Source of the DNA: Epichloe hybrida
Lineage: Eukaryota > Ascomycota > Sordariomycetes > Hypocreales > Clavicipitaceae
NCBI GenBank assembly: GCA_019022495.1
Contig: JAFEKR010000043.1
Location: 62,001 to 126,000, forward strand
DNA: 64,000 nt
Direction: 5' to 3'
In this document: piece by piece, positions 1-13,575 of the stretch
Position numbering within the stretch: position 1 is the first letter of the stretch
How the letters are laid out: every line of letters begins with the position of its first letter
Program-made: the position numbers and the translations under genes
The notes under the pieces: generated by a model
Databases searched by the model: none
Told to the model about the DNA's origin: nothing
Seen by the model: the letters and a program-made list of their open reading frames with translations, nothing else

Positions 1-247
1 TTTATAAAAGCTTTTACCTATTCCTATAGGTATAAAATAATAAAGTAATTATTTAGTCCTTATATATGTATCTTATAAATCCACTATTTATCTAGGTTCT
101 AAAGTTAATTAAAGTGCTATTTACACTTTATGCTTATATTTAGTTAGTATATAGCAAACATACTCTTAGCATAAACTTACCTATAAGCTATAACCCTGCT
201 AGGTATTATAAAAGCTAGGATTAAAGGATTAAGCCCTGCACCTTATT
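1..247. other. AT-rich sequence, no gene seen
   Basis: Very AT-rich sequence left of the hAT-like element. Every frame is broken by stops and I recognise no repeat terminus. The composition matches heavily RIP-mutated repeat DNA, so it is probably the remains of another mobile element, but that is inference. Confidence 0.5.
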
Positions 248-263
248 CTTATAATCAGAGCAT

Positions 264-405
264 CACATTACATTACATTACATTGTGTAATGTTTGTAAT
301 GTAATGTAATTATTACACATTACATTACATTACACATTACATTACATTACATTACACCCCCCTTTCACACATTACATTACATTACATGTAATTATTTGTA
401 ATTAA
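264..405. repeat. ATTAC pentamer array, left subterminal
   Basis: Tandem copies of a 5-bp unit (ACATT/AATGT) in both orientations, with a short C-run in the middle. It lies just inside the left inverted repeat of the hAT-like element and mirrors the array at 8719-8900. Confidence 0.8.
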
Positions 406-589
406 ATGTAATTATTTTATATTATTTTATATTTAGGTAAAGTAATTAGAAATTAATAGTAAGAAATAACTTAAATAATTAGAAAAGTATATATTAGGTT
501 TCTTAAAATATAGATTAAGGTTAAATTACTATACTCATCTTAATTATAACTTATAAAACTAATAAAACTTACTTTTTAAGCTTATTTCT

Positions 590-1310
590 TAGAAAAATAT
601 TAAAAACTTACTTTTAAGTATACTTATTTTAATAGAAAATCATATATATTTAAGTAAATAAGCTATAAAGAAGTTAATATTATTATTAGTAAGACCCATT
701 TTAGACCCATTTTTATATACACCTTCTTTTTAAGAGAAAATCATAAATATCTTAGCAAATAAGCTATTAAGAAGTTAATACTATAATTAGTAAGACCTAC
801 TTTAGATCCACTTTTAAGTATACTTTCTTTTTAATAAAAAATCATATATATCTAAGCAAATAAGCTATAAAGAAGTTAATACTATAATTAGTAAGACCCA
901 TTTTAGACCCACTTTTAAGTATACTATCTTTTTAAGAGAAAATCATAAATATTTTAGCAAATAAGCTATTAAGAAGTTAATACTATTATTAGTAAGACCC
1001 ACTTTAGACCCACTTTTAAGTATACTATCTTTTTAAGAGAAAATCATATATATCTAAGTAAATAAGCTATAAAGAAGTTAATACTATTATTAGTAAAACC
1101 TACTTTAGACCTACTTTTATATATACTTTCTTTTTAAAAAAAAATTATAAATATCTAAGCAAATAAGCTATAAATAAGTTATACTATTTAGTAATACTTA
1201 CTTTTAAACTTACTTTAGAAAATACCTCTTTTTTAAAAGAAAACTATATATAACTAGGTAAATAAGCTATAAAAAAGTTAATTATATTATAAATAAACCT
1301 TATTTTTATA
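590..1310. repeat. Tandem repeat, period about 101 bp
   Basis: A block containing GAAAATCATA followed by an AAGTTAATACTA-like stretch and GTAAGACCCAYTTTAGACC recurs at about 634, 735, 837, 938, 1039, 1140 and 1239, a period of 101-102 bp over roughly seven copies. Copies differ mainly by transitions. It belongs to the interior of the hAT-like element, left of copia A1. Confidence 0.75.
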
Positions 1311-1625
1311 CTTAATTTTTATTTATACCTTAAATACACTATATTATTATTTTATAGCTTTAAATTCTTATAAACCTAAATAACTTACTAGCTTTTTAAT
1401 TCCCTTTACTAAAAAGAAAGAAACTTTCATTTTTTAAAAGTATAATATTTATTTATTAATTCTAAATAAATAGATTTTATATTCTATTTTAAATTAATTA
1501 AATTTAAATAATATAGGCTTCTTAAAGATCTTTATATTAGTCCTTAATATAATTATTTAGACTTATAATATATTATTTTATATTAAATTTAAAAGTATAT
1601 ATAGGGTATTATTTAGTAAAATAAC

Positions 1626-1932
1626 TGTTGGAACAAAGGTGATATCAATCGCGCGTCGCAGCCGCAATTACCCAGCAGAAGCTCAGGCCGCGCGCGGACC
1701 CCACACGTGACCTATAACCTAGCATGTTAATTAGCTAGGAAATATAGGGATATAAACGCGTAACCCCTTTTCCCTTTATATATCATAACTTCTAGCTTTT
1801 TACCTCTCTTTTCCTACAACTTAATTAATTATAATAACAGATAACGTAGCCTAGAATAGATAATTAATAACAATACTATTCTTCGGGCCCACGACTATAT
1901 TACATTAAATTTAATACCCTATAAATCTAACA
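1626..1932 (+). repeat. 5' LTR of copia A1
   Basis: A 307-bp LTR beginning TGTTGGAACAAAGG and ending TCTAACA. It matches 8123-8429 except for transitions (for example CTATAACCTAGC against CCATAACCCGGC), the pattern expected of RIP. Confidence 0.93.
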
Positions 1933-4900
1933 CTAATTAGTAGTTACCTTCACAAATAACCACGTAGTCTTTAAACACTATAGATTAGCAAGGTTAATTA
2001 GAAAAGGCAGCTTATCTAACGATGACTCGCCCTATGAAATAGGAGGGCCACGTTTAATAATAAGTTATGCTAACGGAAAGGTATGATATAGCTCTCTTCT
2101 TACTTTAGTATTAATATCTATATCTATATAAACTCTAAAATAACAAAGAAAGGTTTAATACTAGTAGCTAAGCTATCCCCTTATCTTTCTTTATTATGCG
2201 TTTTATCACATATTTAAAGTCAACTGCCTTGCCTTGTAATCCTTTATATCCAAAACATGTTACATAATCATAGTTATACCCCTTTTCTTCTTACATTATA
2301 AGATCTACCTCCCCTAATTAATTAGAATATCAGATGCAGCTAGACTATCTAGGACCTCTAGTTAATTCAGAGTTCCTAGTGAGACTAATAGTTACAACGA
2401 TGCTATAGAAGGCATTAAAATAGGAGATAATAACAAATACCTTAAAAAAGGAAAAACCCCTATTTACACTAACCTATACCCCTATATCTCTGCAAGGCTT
2501 TAATAATATATTATAGAAGAACTACTTTAATAAATAGGAAGTTTTAAACATAAAGAGATAATAACACCTAAGGAAATTAGTCTTTATATTCTTATAAAGA
2601 CTAAATAATATAAGGAGCAAGGGTTATTTAGAAGAATACTATTCTCTGAATTTAGTAATAACTTTTACAAATAGTTAAGGAATAAGTTTGCAGAAGGGAG
2701 AGACCTTTTATAAAATAGACTTTAAGACTATCTTCTTTATAATAGAGTGTACATAACTATTAGAAGAGGCACTAAGATAGTAAATAACCTTAAAGAAGTA
2801 GTAAACTAAGAAGAATTTAGATTTTAGACTCTTAAAGAAATTAAAGAGGCTAGGAAGAAGTATATAGGCTTCTAAAAGAACCTATAGAATAAGGAGTTCT
2901 TCTATGATTTACTAGACAATAGTAATATTAGAACTAGGTAACCTACCCTATCACCCTAGTTATTAGTACAATCACTATTAAAAGGATTAATAAGCTAGAC
3001 TCCCCTAGGAAAACTAAGTTAATCCCCTCTAGGAAGGCCTAGTTAATCTCCCCTAGGAAGGTTAATTAACCTGGAGTTAAGACCGCCTAAGGATACTATT
3101 TGCGAGCATCCGCGGGTGACTCCCCTGCCTATACCTTCACCAGAGGCAAGTTAGTAATATCACCCTAGCAATACTACTAATAATACCCCTAAGTAGGAGA
3201 GTTACTAACAGAGGTAACCTATGCTATCTAGGGCTAGTAGTACCCCTATTAGTATAGCTTAAAGAGCTATAATTCCTCCTTCCTAATATAAGGAAAAGGA
3301 GGATTAGAGGGAATAACAAGCCCTAAGGGCGCTGCCCATAAAGCTACCCTCTTACTTCCTAAGGACCCTACTACCCCTTTTATAGATATAAAGGGAAATA
3401 CCTAGAGGACCCCTATAGACCTAAAGACCTTTACTAAAGCAGATTATTAACCTATCCAAGGTATACCCCAAAGAATAACTCTATAGCGCTAATAACTATA
3501 ATATCCTTAAATTAAAGCTTTAAACATTTCGTAGAAAGTGTGAGTTACTTAACATCTAGCTTAAATAAGCTAGTTATGCTTTTAAGGTTATGCTTAAAGG
3601 CAAAGCACTGCGATACTATACAGACTACCTCTCTAAACCTAGATAACCATAAGATCTCCCTACGCTTATTAGCTATATAAGAGAACGATTTAAAACCAAG
3701 GATACATAGTAAAGATATCTACTAGAGTAGAATAACACTTCCCTGCGAGGAATGGCAAATAATAACCTAAGTAAGTTAATAATCAAATACTTTAATAAAC
3801 TCACAGAAAGACTAGCTATCTTGTAATAAGTAGTGCCTAAAGTAGGCTAAACTAAAAGGGCACTCTAGAATTAACTCATCAGAGCCTATTATAGTATTCT
3901 AGAGTGTAAAGGAGTAATTATAGATCCGCTAGATAGACTACAAGAGTTCTATGAATAGATTAGAATAACCCTTTATCTTATTAAGGAAGAGAAGAAGAAC
4001 TATTAACAGTTCCTAACTAAAGCTACAACCCTAGAGCAATTCTAGACTAACTAAAGATACAATAGGACTAGAAAAGAGACCTAATACCCCTCAAAACTAT
4101 AAGGAAGAGGAGGTACTCCCTATATAAAGAAGTGCTATGTATATAGTAAGGAAGGATGCTAGTTATCTAAGCACCCTAAAGAGAACTATAAGAAGGCGTT
4201 TTAACGCTTTAAGAATTACTACCTTACGGATTTAACTAATAACTTATATCATTTATTTCTTACTTAGTACAAGGGAGAACATAAGTCCTAACCCCTTGTT
4301 AATAATGAAATCGCTTAGTATATAAAGAGCATTGGATTTAATAATAGCCCTGACGATATAGACGGGCTAGTACCTACGAGCTTCTTTACTTACAGAACCT
4401 AGATTAATGGCGAAAGAATGGTTTAATTCCTAACAAGGTAAGCAGCTTATTATAGTCTAAGTAAAGAAGACCCCTTTTAGCAGGAACTTATGAACAAAGC
4501 CCTAGTAACGTTTATATTAGAAGATTGCTATTCCTATGTGATATTCTAAGGGATTATGCCTAACATAGGAGCCGTAAAGTTCTCTACAGCAGGGCACCCT
4601 TAATTTCTTGCTTTATAATGTTAGATGCCTATATTGCAGCTTAATGAATTAATAGAGAAGAAGGCATTAGTTAGATTCGGCGCGGGAGACCTAATTATCA
4701 CGCTTAGAGCAGCTATTATGCCTACCCCCTTTGGAAATATTCTCTTTTAGGTTATCCCTATGAACACTCTATTTCTTTTATCCCTTAATAATATAGACTA
4801 TTTAAAGATTAATTTTAATATCTCTAAGAATATACTGTAATAAGGAAATATTAAAGTCCCTGTTATACATAAATAGGGGCACGCCTAGATGCTTCTTATA

Positions 4901-7900
4901 TAGAAAGAAGAAGTAGTTGCTTGGAGCTACCTTATAGAAGGCGAGCTATAGTAACTACACTGCCGCTTTAGATATTTATTAATCTAATGTTTACACAAGG
5001 TTCTTTGTAGATTAGGGCATAACATTAACATTAAAGCTATTAGGGAGCTAATGAGAATCTACTACTAATGCTAAATACACGTAGATAGCCCTAATTACTT
5101 TAAGTTCACCCTTAAGGATAAGTGTAGCTTTAATTACAAAGTAATAGTAAATATCTTCTACCTAGATAGTAACCGCCCTATACTTTACGCTGTAAATATA
5201 GCTATAGTGTTTAATATAGCGAAATTCCTTAATAATATCTCTGCGAAAACGACCTAGGAAGCCCTCTAAATGTGCTAGATTAATGCTTACCTAGGCCCCC
5301 TAGACTTTATAATTATAGACGCTAGAACGAACTTCCACGGTAATGAATTTAGATAATTCGTAGCTTTGATGTTAATTTTAATTAAGGAAGTCCCTATTAA
5401 GGCATACTATAGCATAGGGAAGGTTAAAAGGTATTATAGGCTACTCTAAAGAGCCTATAATATAATTAGACGCGAATGCCCTATAACGCCGGAACCTATT
5501 GCCCTTTAAATAGCAATTAAGGCCCTAAATAACACCGCAGGCCCTAATGGCCTTGTCCTAACCCTCCTTATCTTTAAAGCCTACCTACGCATAACAAATA
5601 AGTCCTTACTATTACCTAATATTATATAGCGTATAATTATAGTATAGAAGGCTACTAAAGAGATTAAGAGACTTTATGCTATCTAGAAGGTTAATAAGGC
5701 CCTTACTAAACATAATAGCCTAGATACCTTAAAGACCCTTAGCCTACTGCTTAGATTAAAGGTTAAGGTCTAGCGAGAAGGCAAGGGATAGGCAAGTCTA
5801 TATAAGCTACTAGTGATTACTAGGGAAAGCTATACACTTAATATGCCTAGAGGCCCAAAGACCTTTAGGTTAATATCTATTAAGCCTTACTATAATAACC
5901 CTAGTGCAAAGAAGATAGCAAAGCCTAGTAAAGAGAAAGGAGAAAAAGGGTGAGAGGCCCGCGATAAGAACATGGTGCTACTAATACTATTAAGGCAAGG
6001 ACACGGAAGGCTATAGAAGAACCCTCCTATGATGCCTTAAGGTGCTAATACCTTTCTGTTAGCAAAAGAACATAGCAACCTAGCTCTTATAATTAAGCTA
6101 TGTAAGGAAGGAATTATTAAGACCCCTAGTAAACCTTTTAAGCTATTAATAAAAGCGGAAATTAACGCTCTAATTAAGTAAGGTATGTTTAAATTCATTA
6201 TGTTTAATAAGGAAGAATATAGTGGAATTCGAATCTTTAATTCCTGGATTGTTAATAAGATTAAGGGTAAGATAACGGAACCCTATAAAAAGTCACGCCT
6301 TGTAATCTAAGGGTGTAAGAATAAAGGGAAATAAGCTATTCTTACACAGGCCCTAATGATTTAACGCGTAAGCTAACGTCTTATCCTCGTGATAGCCTTG
6401 TTAGTAAGATTAAGGAAATTCCTTATCTAGCTAAGAGATATCTATTAGGCTTATATACAGGCCTGTATATTGCTAAAGCGGCTAATCCTAGCGTGCTTGC
6501 TAATTCAGATACGGCATCTCTACCTGCCTAGTATAATCTTAAGGGTTATAAAACCTCTCTACGGGCTTGCAGAGGTAGGAACACACTAGTAGGTTATGTA
6601 TTATAAGCATCACAGAGAGAACCTCTAGATGGAAACCTCTATGTATAATCCCTGCCTACTTATAACTACAAAGGAAAGCCCTAACTTTACCTATATTAAA
6701 ATGCAGACTAATAACATAATTAGCCTCTTAGACAAGAAGTTCTCTAAGAAGGAAGAGACCTAGCTTGCTATAATAGGCTTTAATATAAAGCTAAAGCAAT
6801 TCCTAACTTAGGACTGCTCTCTTATGTTTAATAGTAGTATTATCTTGCTAGAGAATAATACTATTAAGATCTAGTAGAAAGGGCAGAGCAATAAGTTAGA
6901 GTTAGTTCTAATAACTAACTTAAAGCGCAAATACGTTAAGCAAAGGGCCTAAGGCGCTTACATTGCCTTGATCTACTAACCAGAGGCTTGCTTTAACCTA
7001 TCTATTACTGCATAATACTAGGAGCTAACCCTAGAGGACATGAAAGCCCTTAATCGCCGCCTAAAGTAGTAGATAGATTACTTAGAGAGAGGTCTAATGT
7101 TTATCCTAATTAACCTCGAGAAGGCGAAGCTCTTTGCCTTTGTAGATAAATCCTTTGCTAATAACTAGGACCTATCCTTATAACTAGAATATATACTTAT
7201 CCTAGCGAACGAAGACTATACTAATAGCAAGTTCACGATTAAAGGTAACATTATGTACTTTAGCTTAATAAAGAGCAAGAGAGTCACATAAAGCATACTT
7301 ACCTTAGAAGTCTATAGCATAGTAGCTAGTGTTAATATAGCTTACGCAATTACAACCACCCTAAACTTAGTTACTAACTAACTAAAGCTCCCGAAGATCC
7401 TAGTTATTATATATATGAATTTATACTCCTTATATAAGTGCCTTATTAAGCTTAGTATAACAAAGGAGAAACGCCTAATAATCAATATCATGGCCCTTTA
7501 ATAGTTATATAAACGCTAAGAACTCTACGAGATCTAATAGATTAATAGAGAGGATAACCTAGCTAATGCCTTTATAAAGGCATTACCTAATAAGGCCCTT
7601 AAGAGCTTTATTTTAACTAACTAGATAACTATCTAGATAGAGGGATAGGTTACCTACGTGTAACACATGTGTGGTAAGAGGAAAAGGTAATCCTTTAGGA
7701 GGATAGCCACAGGGACAGGATAGTAATACGCAGGGGATCTATGCCCTTGTAGTTAACATCCCTAGCAGCCACAACCACGCTAGCCCACTAGGCCCTCCTA
7801 GTAAACCATAGAAATTAATAGTAGTATATAGGAGAATAAAGGTATTACCAAGGAGGAGGAAGACATTATATACGCGCTAAGGTGTGGTATATATGTTGTT

Positions 7901-8122
7901 TTAAGGAAAAGAAGGGATTTAGAAGGACTTACTTATTCTTATATAGGCTCATAGGCTAAGCAAGATTATTATTTCCCTTTTGTTAGTAACTATATGCCTA
8001 GATAGGCTATAAGTTCTTTTCCTTATATCCCCTATTAATCACATCCTTAATCTGTCTTTCCTTTTTTATTTCTATAATTAATATTACGTATTAATAATTA
8101 TATTAAAAGAGAGAAGTTCTAG

Positions 8123-8429
8123 TGTTAGAATAAAGGTAATATCAATTGCGCGTCGTAGCCGCAATTACCTAGTAGAAGCTCAGGCCGCGCGCGGACCCCA
8201 CACGTGACCCATAACCCGGCACGTTAATTAGCTAGGAAATGTGGGGATATAAACGCGTAACCCCTTTTCCCTTTATGTATTATAACTTCTAGCTTTTTAC
8301 CTCTCTTTTCCTACAACTTAATTAATCATAACAACAGACAATATAGCCTAGAATAGATAATCAATAACGATACTATTCTTCGGGCCCACGACTGTATTAC
8401 ATTGAATTCAATACCCTGTGAATCCAACA
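8123..8429 (+). repeat. 3' LTR of copia A1
   Basis: A 307-bp LTR beginning TGTTAGAATAAAGG and ending ATCCAACA, the same length as the 5' copy and followed by the target duplication ATAAC. Confidence 0.93.
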
Positions 8430-8718
8430 ATAACCACTGAGGTTAAATAATATAATATTAAATCTTAGAAATTAGATTTATTAGTATTTTAAAATCTTAT
8501 AATATAAAAAGAAATTCAAGGATTTCGATTATCCTCTTAAACCTATATAATATACCCTATACCCTAATATATAACTAATAATCTAAAACTAAGGAAACTT
8601 AAATAATTTATAGTAAATAAACTAAAATAGTAATTAAATTAATGCTAATATTAACTTAATAAAGAAAAATCTATATAAAATTATAAGATCTTAATATACC
8701 CCACTTTTATTTTCCCCT

Positions 8719-8900
8719 AACATTACATTTGTAATGTTTGTAATGTAATGTAATGTAATATGTAATAATTACACATTACATTACATTACATTACATTACA
8801 TTACACATTACATCCAAACCCCAAATATTACATTACATTACATTACATTACACATTACATCCAAACCCCAAATATTACATTACATTACATTACATTACAT
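8719..8900. repeat. ATTAC pentamer array, right subterminal
   Basis: Pentamer repeats like those at 264-405, including a twice-repeated segment with CATCCAAACCCCAAAT. It abuts the right inverted repeat of the hAT-like element. Confidence 0.8.
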
Positions 8901-8914
8901 GCTCTGCTTATAAT

Positions 8915-11314
8915 TAAGGGCTAGATAAATTTGCCTTAGGGAATTTGCCTTATAATATTATAGGAATAAGGAAAGCATAGGACTTAAATATAACCTCCCT
9001 ATATAATAGTTAGTTAAAAATATAAGCTAGATATTATATAGTAGTTATATACATATGAGTTATGAATAATAAAAGATTATAATATTATTTAATAGCTAAA
9101 GATAATGCCTCTTTAATATCCTATAGAATACTTTTTAGAGGTAAGGGTATATAAGTATGTGTTTTATGTATAGTAAGCATAAGAAAAGGGAACCTTTTAA
9201 TATTAAAAGAAATAAAAAAGTTATATTTAACCTTATATTTATAGCTCCTAAGGTTCGCTTAGTGTGTGTAATAGAAGACTATATTTTATTAGTATATAGC
9301 TGCTATATACGTGGTATATATATAGACTATATTACTTTCGCTTTAACTAGGAAATATCCTAAAATAAGTAGCACTATCTACCACTTATCTTAGGGGGACT
9401 AGTACTATATGTTACTATATGTTTAAGATATGTAATATCTAAAGAATGCTTATTAACTTAATATCTTTTATATAATTTATTATTAAGGCCTTAGGGGCAC
9501 CTAATAAAGAACTCCTATATAAGATAAGTATAGAAGCCTTATATATAAAGCTAATTACTTATATCTTAATAACTAATCTAAGCTATTTACTAGTTTTCAT
9601 AATAAATTAGCCCCTAATCCTTATTACTATTTACAACTAGCTAACATAGCAAATAGTCTAGCCCCTCCTAAATTAAGAGATAAGTAGCATAAGCACTATT
9701 ATAGGTTATTAGTAAGTAATACATATAGTAACTATATATAACTTACCTCTCTATCTTTTTCTTTAGTTTATTATTAATATCTATAGTTTTTAAATAGCTA
9801 GTATATATAGTTCTTATATTACTAATAAGCTTTAGATTAAATTCCTTATTTTACTACTTACTATACTTAATAAGCGTTAGTTTAATATTAAGGCAAATCT
9901 TAATCCTTATATATATATAAGTTATACGCTAAAATTAGCTCTTTTATTACGTTATTAGGAAATAGCTTTTAGGTAAATTAGTAAACTAATATATAGATAT
10001 TAAATATATATTATATATTAATAGTAGCTTTAGGGTAGTCTTATTTATCTTCCTAGAGTAAGTAAGATAAAATTAAATCTAGTATATGCTTAGCTTAAGT
10101 TAGGAATAATAAATAAATATATATACTTATAATACTTACTTGCTCTTAAATAATTTTCTTTATATTATTCTTACCTATAATCTTAATATTATAATTAAGT
10201 GCTAGGATTATGTAAAGGATACTATTTACATAAGCCTTAGGGTAGCTAGGCAGGGTAAGGTAATTAATAATATACTATATATTAATTATACTTTTACTAC
10301 TCTTTATAATTATAATTCTAGTAGTATTAATTATAAACTCTATAGAGTAAGTATATATTATATTTTATTTATAAAATATGCTTACCTAAGGTATATTAAA
10401 AAAATCATAAATTAACTTTAGTTCTTTAGGATTATCCTATAAAGTATTTAGTAATATACTAAGTATATATAATATATATAAATAAAGTATATACCTTATT
10501 AGTATTACTTCCCTAGCGCTAAATAATATTAGGTATAGTTAGAATAGCTTATAATTATGCTTAAGTTAGTATAATAATAAAAGATATAAAGGATATAGTA
10601 ATTATAAGTTTATAATATATTTTTAATAAAAGATATAAAGGATATAGTAATTATAAGGTTATAATATATTTTAAGTATTATTAGACTTATAGTAAAAAGA
10701 CTTCTTTATATAAAGAAAACTTTACATATAGTTAGCATATGCTAGGCCTATGTAAACTATATATAATATATTATCTTTCTAATTACTTAGTAGTTTACTT
10801 CTTTTTCTAGTAAATAATTATAATAAATTACTAAAGTATAATTATATATTATATATATATCCTCTTTATTTACGCTAATTATATTTCCTTTATTAAATAC
10901 CGCTTTTTTAAGTAGTATAAGTATAATAATTCCCCTATATTACTATTATATATATAAAGCATATACTATACTATAGGTAATTAGTATATATAATATATAT
11001 ATACTATATTATATTTTACTTACTTACTTAGTAGTTTACTACTTTTTCTAAGCTAAATACCTATAATAAATTACTAAAAGTATAGTTATATATAGTATAT
11101 ATATTTTCTATATTTATAGTAATTATATTATCCTTATTATAAACTACTCTTTTATTATTTTATTAGTATATAAAATTTTTTAGTAATATAGTTACTATAA
11201 TTCCCTTACTTTACTACTATATATATATTATATATACTATATTATAAGTACCTTTATACTAATATACTATAGAAAGTAGTATATACCTTATATATACTAC
11301 TCCGTAAATATATT
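8915..11314. other. AT-rich, RIP-degraded relic sequence
   Basis: About 2.4 kb of AT-rich DNA with no credible gene. A 78-codon open frame at 9157-9393 is short, isolated and of repeat-like composition. A segment with AAAGATATAAAGGATATAG is locally duplicated near 10577-10670 (period about 50 bp). Many short palindromes such as CATATGCTAGGC resemble the interior of the Tc1-type MITEs at 53411 and 54086, so part of this stretch may be an old copy of that family. Confidence 0.45.
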
Positions 11315-11454
11315 CTTACACTAATACACTATAGGGCTTAGTATATGTATAGTATATGCCTTACATATGCTATATTTTCTCACTACCTCCTAATTCAGGT
11401 CGCAAGGCTCTACCCTAGATATAAGATTAACTTTGTTGTAGCCGAGATTTACTG
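11315..11454. mobile_element. Right end of an old Tc1/mariner-type MITE
   Basis: From ACTAATACACTATAG to the terminus GCCGAGATTTACTG at 11454, followed by TA, this matches the right end of the MITEs at 53411-53888 and 54086-60972 with C-to-T and G-to-A changes. I could not find its left terminus, so it is listed as a partial copy. Confidence 0.55.
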
Positions 11455-11569
11455 TAACCCCAGGGCGTGTGCAGTGGTGGAGGAGTGGAGGAGTGCAGTT
11501 CTTGGGTAGCCACATTCTTCGGACGCCTTTTGATTAGCGCGGCATGCGTGATTTATGAAATACTGTAAG

Positions 11570-11789
11570 TGTCAGGTAGGGGTGTAGATAGATGATGAAA
11601 AGTGTTCAATTTGATCAATCAGAGGTGCAGACGGCAGCTGACTTTTGTACCTGAAGGGTACATAGTGCGCTATGGTAATGACTAGTCTATAGAGGTACTT
11701 CTAATATATTCGTCTCCACTAATATCTTATCCTAGTTAATACACGCCCCTTGCTTATATATCTAATACTTTAAGGAGCTCTTCCTAATA
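11570..11789 (-). repeat. 3' LTR of copia C
   Basis: A 220-bp LTR starting TGTCAGGTAGGGG. It pairs with 29944-30163 at the same length, differing by transitions. Confidence 0.88.
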
Positions 11790-13279
11790 TACCCTCTATA
11801 GCTAAGATAACTATTAAAGCTAATAATTTAAGGCGTAGGAAGAGATTGTAAATAATCTCTAGTGTTATGATTAGGTAGGAATCTCCCTTATACTAATTCT
11901 ATAGCAGAAGTCCCTGTGCATTTAACCTAATAAAGGCTTTATAAAGCTATTTATAGGTATCTTAGAGGTCTTTATCTAATTTACCTTAATATTACCTATT
12001 ATATACTACTCTTAAATCTATATTTAATTTATATTAAGGTGCTTAAGGCTAGTTTAAAGCCTTCCTTCTATATATTTAGTAATCTAGATTATTTACTTAT
12101 TGTTACACTAGATAATTAAGAGCGGTAGTACGCGTACGTTAATATTATAAAGCAGCCTACTAAGAGAGATACGCTCTTTTACACTATAATTTAAGGCAAA
12201 GAGCTTTACTTCTATGCTTAAAGTTATTACGTGATATTACCTCCTAGACTTCTAATTAATTATAACGCTATATATAATAAAGATATAGCCTTATGTTAAC
12301 TTCTAAGTCTTAGGATTATTACTAAGTAAAGCATTTATACTAGAAAATAACATATTAAAGCTATCTACGCCTAAATATTATAAGTAAAGCTTCTTTATGT
12401 TCTAAGCATATAATAGAGCACCTTATGCTAGCTTAATATGCTTTACTAACAGATTTATTATAAAAGAGGCTAGCTTTAAAGCTATAAATACCGTATTAGG
12501 TCTTCTAATAATATAAAGGTACACTAAAGAGCCTATAATCGCTCTGTAGTAGCTGATTTCTTTATCTAAAGCTTTATTGTTATTTAGGTAGATTATAGCT
12601 ATTAGAAGAGAAGCTATAATTAAGCTCTTTAACTTGTTATTAACAATGTTAGGAATAAACTTCTAAGCGATCTTTTAAATATATAATTCCTATAATAACT
12701 ATATTTCTTTAGTTTTGTGATTTCTAATGATTTTAATACCTAGGAACTACTTTAATTCGCCTTAGTCCTTAATGTCTAGGCTATTTATTAATTACTTATG
12801 TAATTCTTTAAATTCTGCTTTAGATCCATTAGGGTAAAGCACTATAATATTATCTACATAGAAAAATAGGATAAAATCATCCTTTATAAAGATACATAAG
12901 TCTTCTTTCCCTTAGATAAAGCTAAGCTCTAAAAGGAATTTCTTTAAATAAAGAAACTATTATTAGGGAGCTTCCTATAGCCTATATAATACTTTAATTA
13001 TCTTCTAGAGATAACCTTTTATGTTTATACCCTTTAGGGGCTTATAGAAGACAGGTTCTTTAAGTTCTACGTGTGGGAAGGCATTCTAAACATTATATTG
13101 TTAAGTATTAAGATCATTAGTATAATAAACCATAAGTAGTATTTATAAAGATTAAGAAGCAAGCGTTGTGGTATAGTTATTAAGGTTATCCTTTAGTTAT
13201 TAATTACCTTATACTACTATTTAAGCCTTAAACTCTATAACTATACCCTTTTTATTAGTTTTATATTTAAAAACCTAGC

Positions 13280-13575
13280 TATTGGTATCTACAGGATACC
13301 ATTAACCTACGCGTAGGGTTTTCGGGGTGGACTAAAGTGCACATAATTATTATATATTCTAGTCTATTAAAGCAAGCAAAAGAGGGATTAAATAGAAGCA
13401 AAGAGGGTACGCTATTTATCACAGGAAAAGGGTCCTTAATCAGGGTCATTAGCGAAGAGGCCACATATGCTAACTCCGATCGCGGCGCGGTTAGGCTAGA
13501 CATGTGGGTCCGCGATATAACGCGCCTACCTAATCAGAGGCGCGCACCCTTATTAATATTATGCTTATTCTAATA
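13280..13575 (-). repeat. 3' LTR of copia B1
   Basis: A 296-bp LTR. A GC-rich core around 13478-13545 with CGATCGCGGCGCGG stands out because RIP mainly hits CpA and spares CpG. Confidence 0.9.

Larger units (their letters stand above)
1626..8429 (+). mobile_element. Ty1/copia LTR retrotransposon A1 (RIP-degraded)
   Basis: A complete 6.8-kb element with 307-bp LTRs and a perfect 5-bp target duplication, ATAAC, at 1621-1625 and 8430-8434. The plus-strand interior reads, through many TAA/TAG stops, as copia Pol. The reverse transcriptase area around 6640-7130 includes MQTNNIISL at 6701-6727, where related fungal copia proteins have a QTDD-like catalytic pair, so both aspartates appear changed by G-to-A. 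RNase H follows around 7130-7350 (LFAFVDKSFANN, then KSKRVT), and the C-terminal end NLANAFIKALPNKALKSFI lies near 7555-7620. The RT-RNaseH end next to the 3' LTR fits copia orientation on the plus strand. The element cannot encode functional proteins. It is inserted in the hAT-like element and belongs to the same family as A2. Confidence 0.93.
256..8906. mobile_element. hAT-like DNA element interrupted by copia A1
   Basis: The two ends are an 8-bp perfect inverted repeat (CAGAGCAT at 256-263 and its complement at 8899-8906), each followed inward by an array of ATTAC pentamers. Immediately outside lies a perfect 8-bp direct repeat, CTTATAAT, at 248-255 and 8907-8914. An 8-bp target duplication with a short inverted repeat starting CAG is typical of the hAT superfamily, and repeated subterminal motifs are common transposase-binding sites there. 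Copia A1 sits inside; removing it and its duplication leaves about 1.84 kb. No transposase frame is readable, so it is either a non-autonomous element or too mutated to tell. Family assignment is inference; the repeat and duplication are seen directly. Confidence 0.6.

Noticed and set aside
264..405. Telomere-like or CRISPR-like array
   Set aside because: The 5-bp units have no spacers and lie symmetrically inside a transposon with target duplications; a eukaryotic window is not expected to have CRISPR.
9157..9393. 78-codon ORF in AT-rich DNA
   Set aside because: Isolated, low-complexity, no start context or recognisable similarity.
13279..13573. Overlapping 74-78-codon ORFs on both strands, repeated at 19361-19652, 54228-54483 and 60308-60605
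   Set aside because: They lie entirely within the 296-bp LTRs of copia B elements and recur only because the LTR is repeated; they are open because the GC-rich core escapes RIP.
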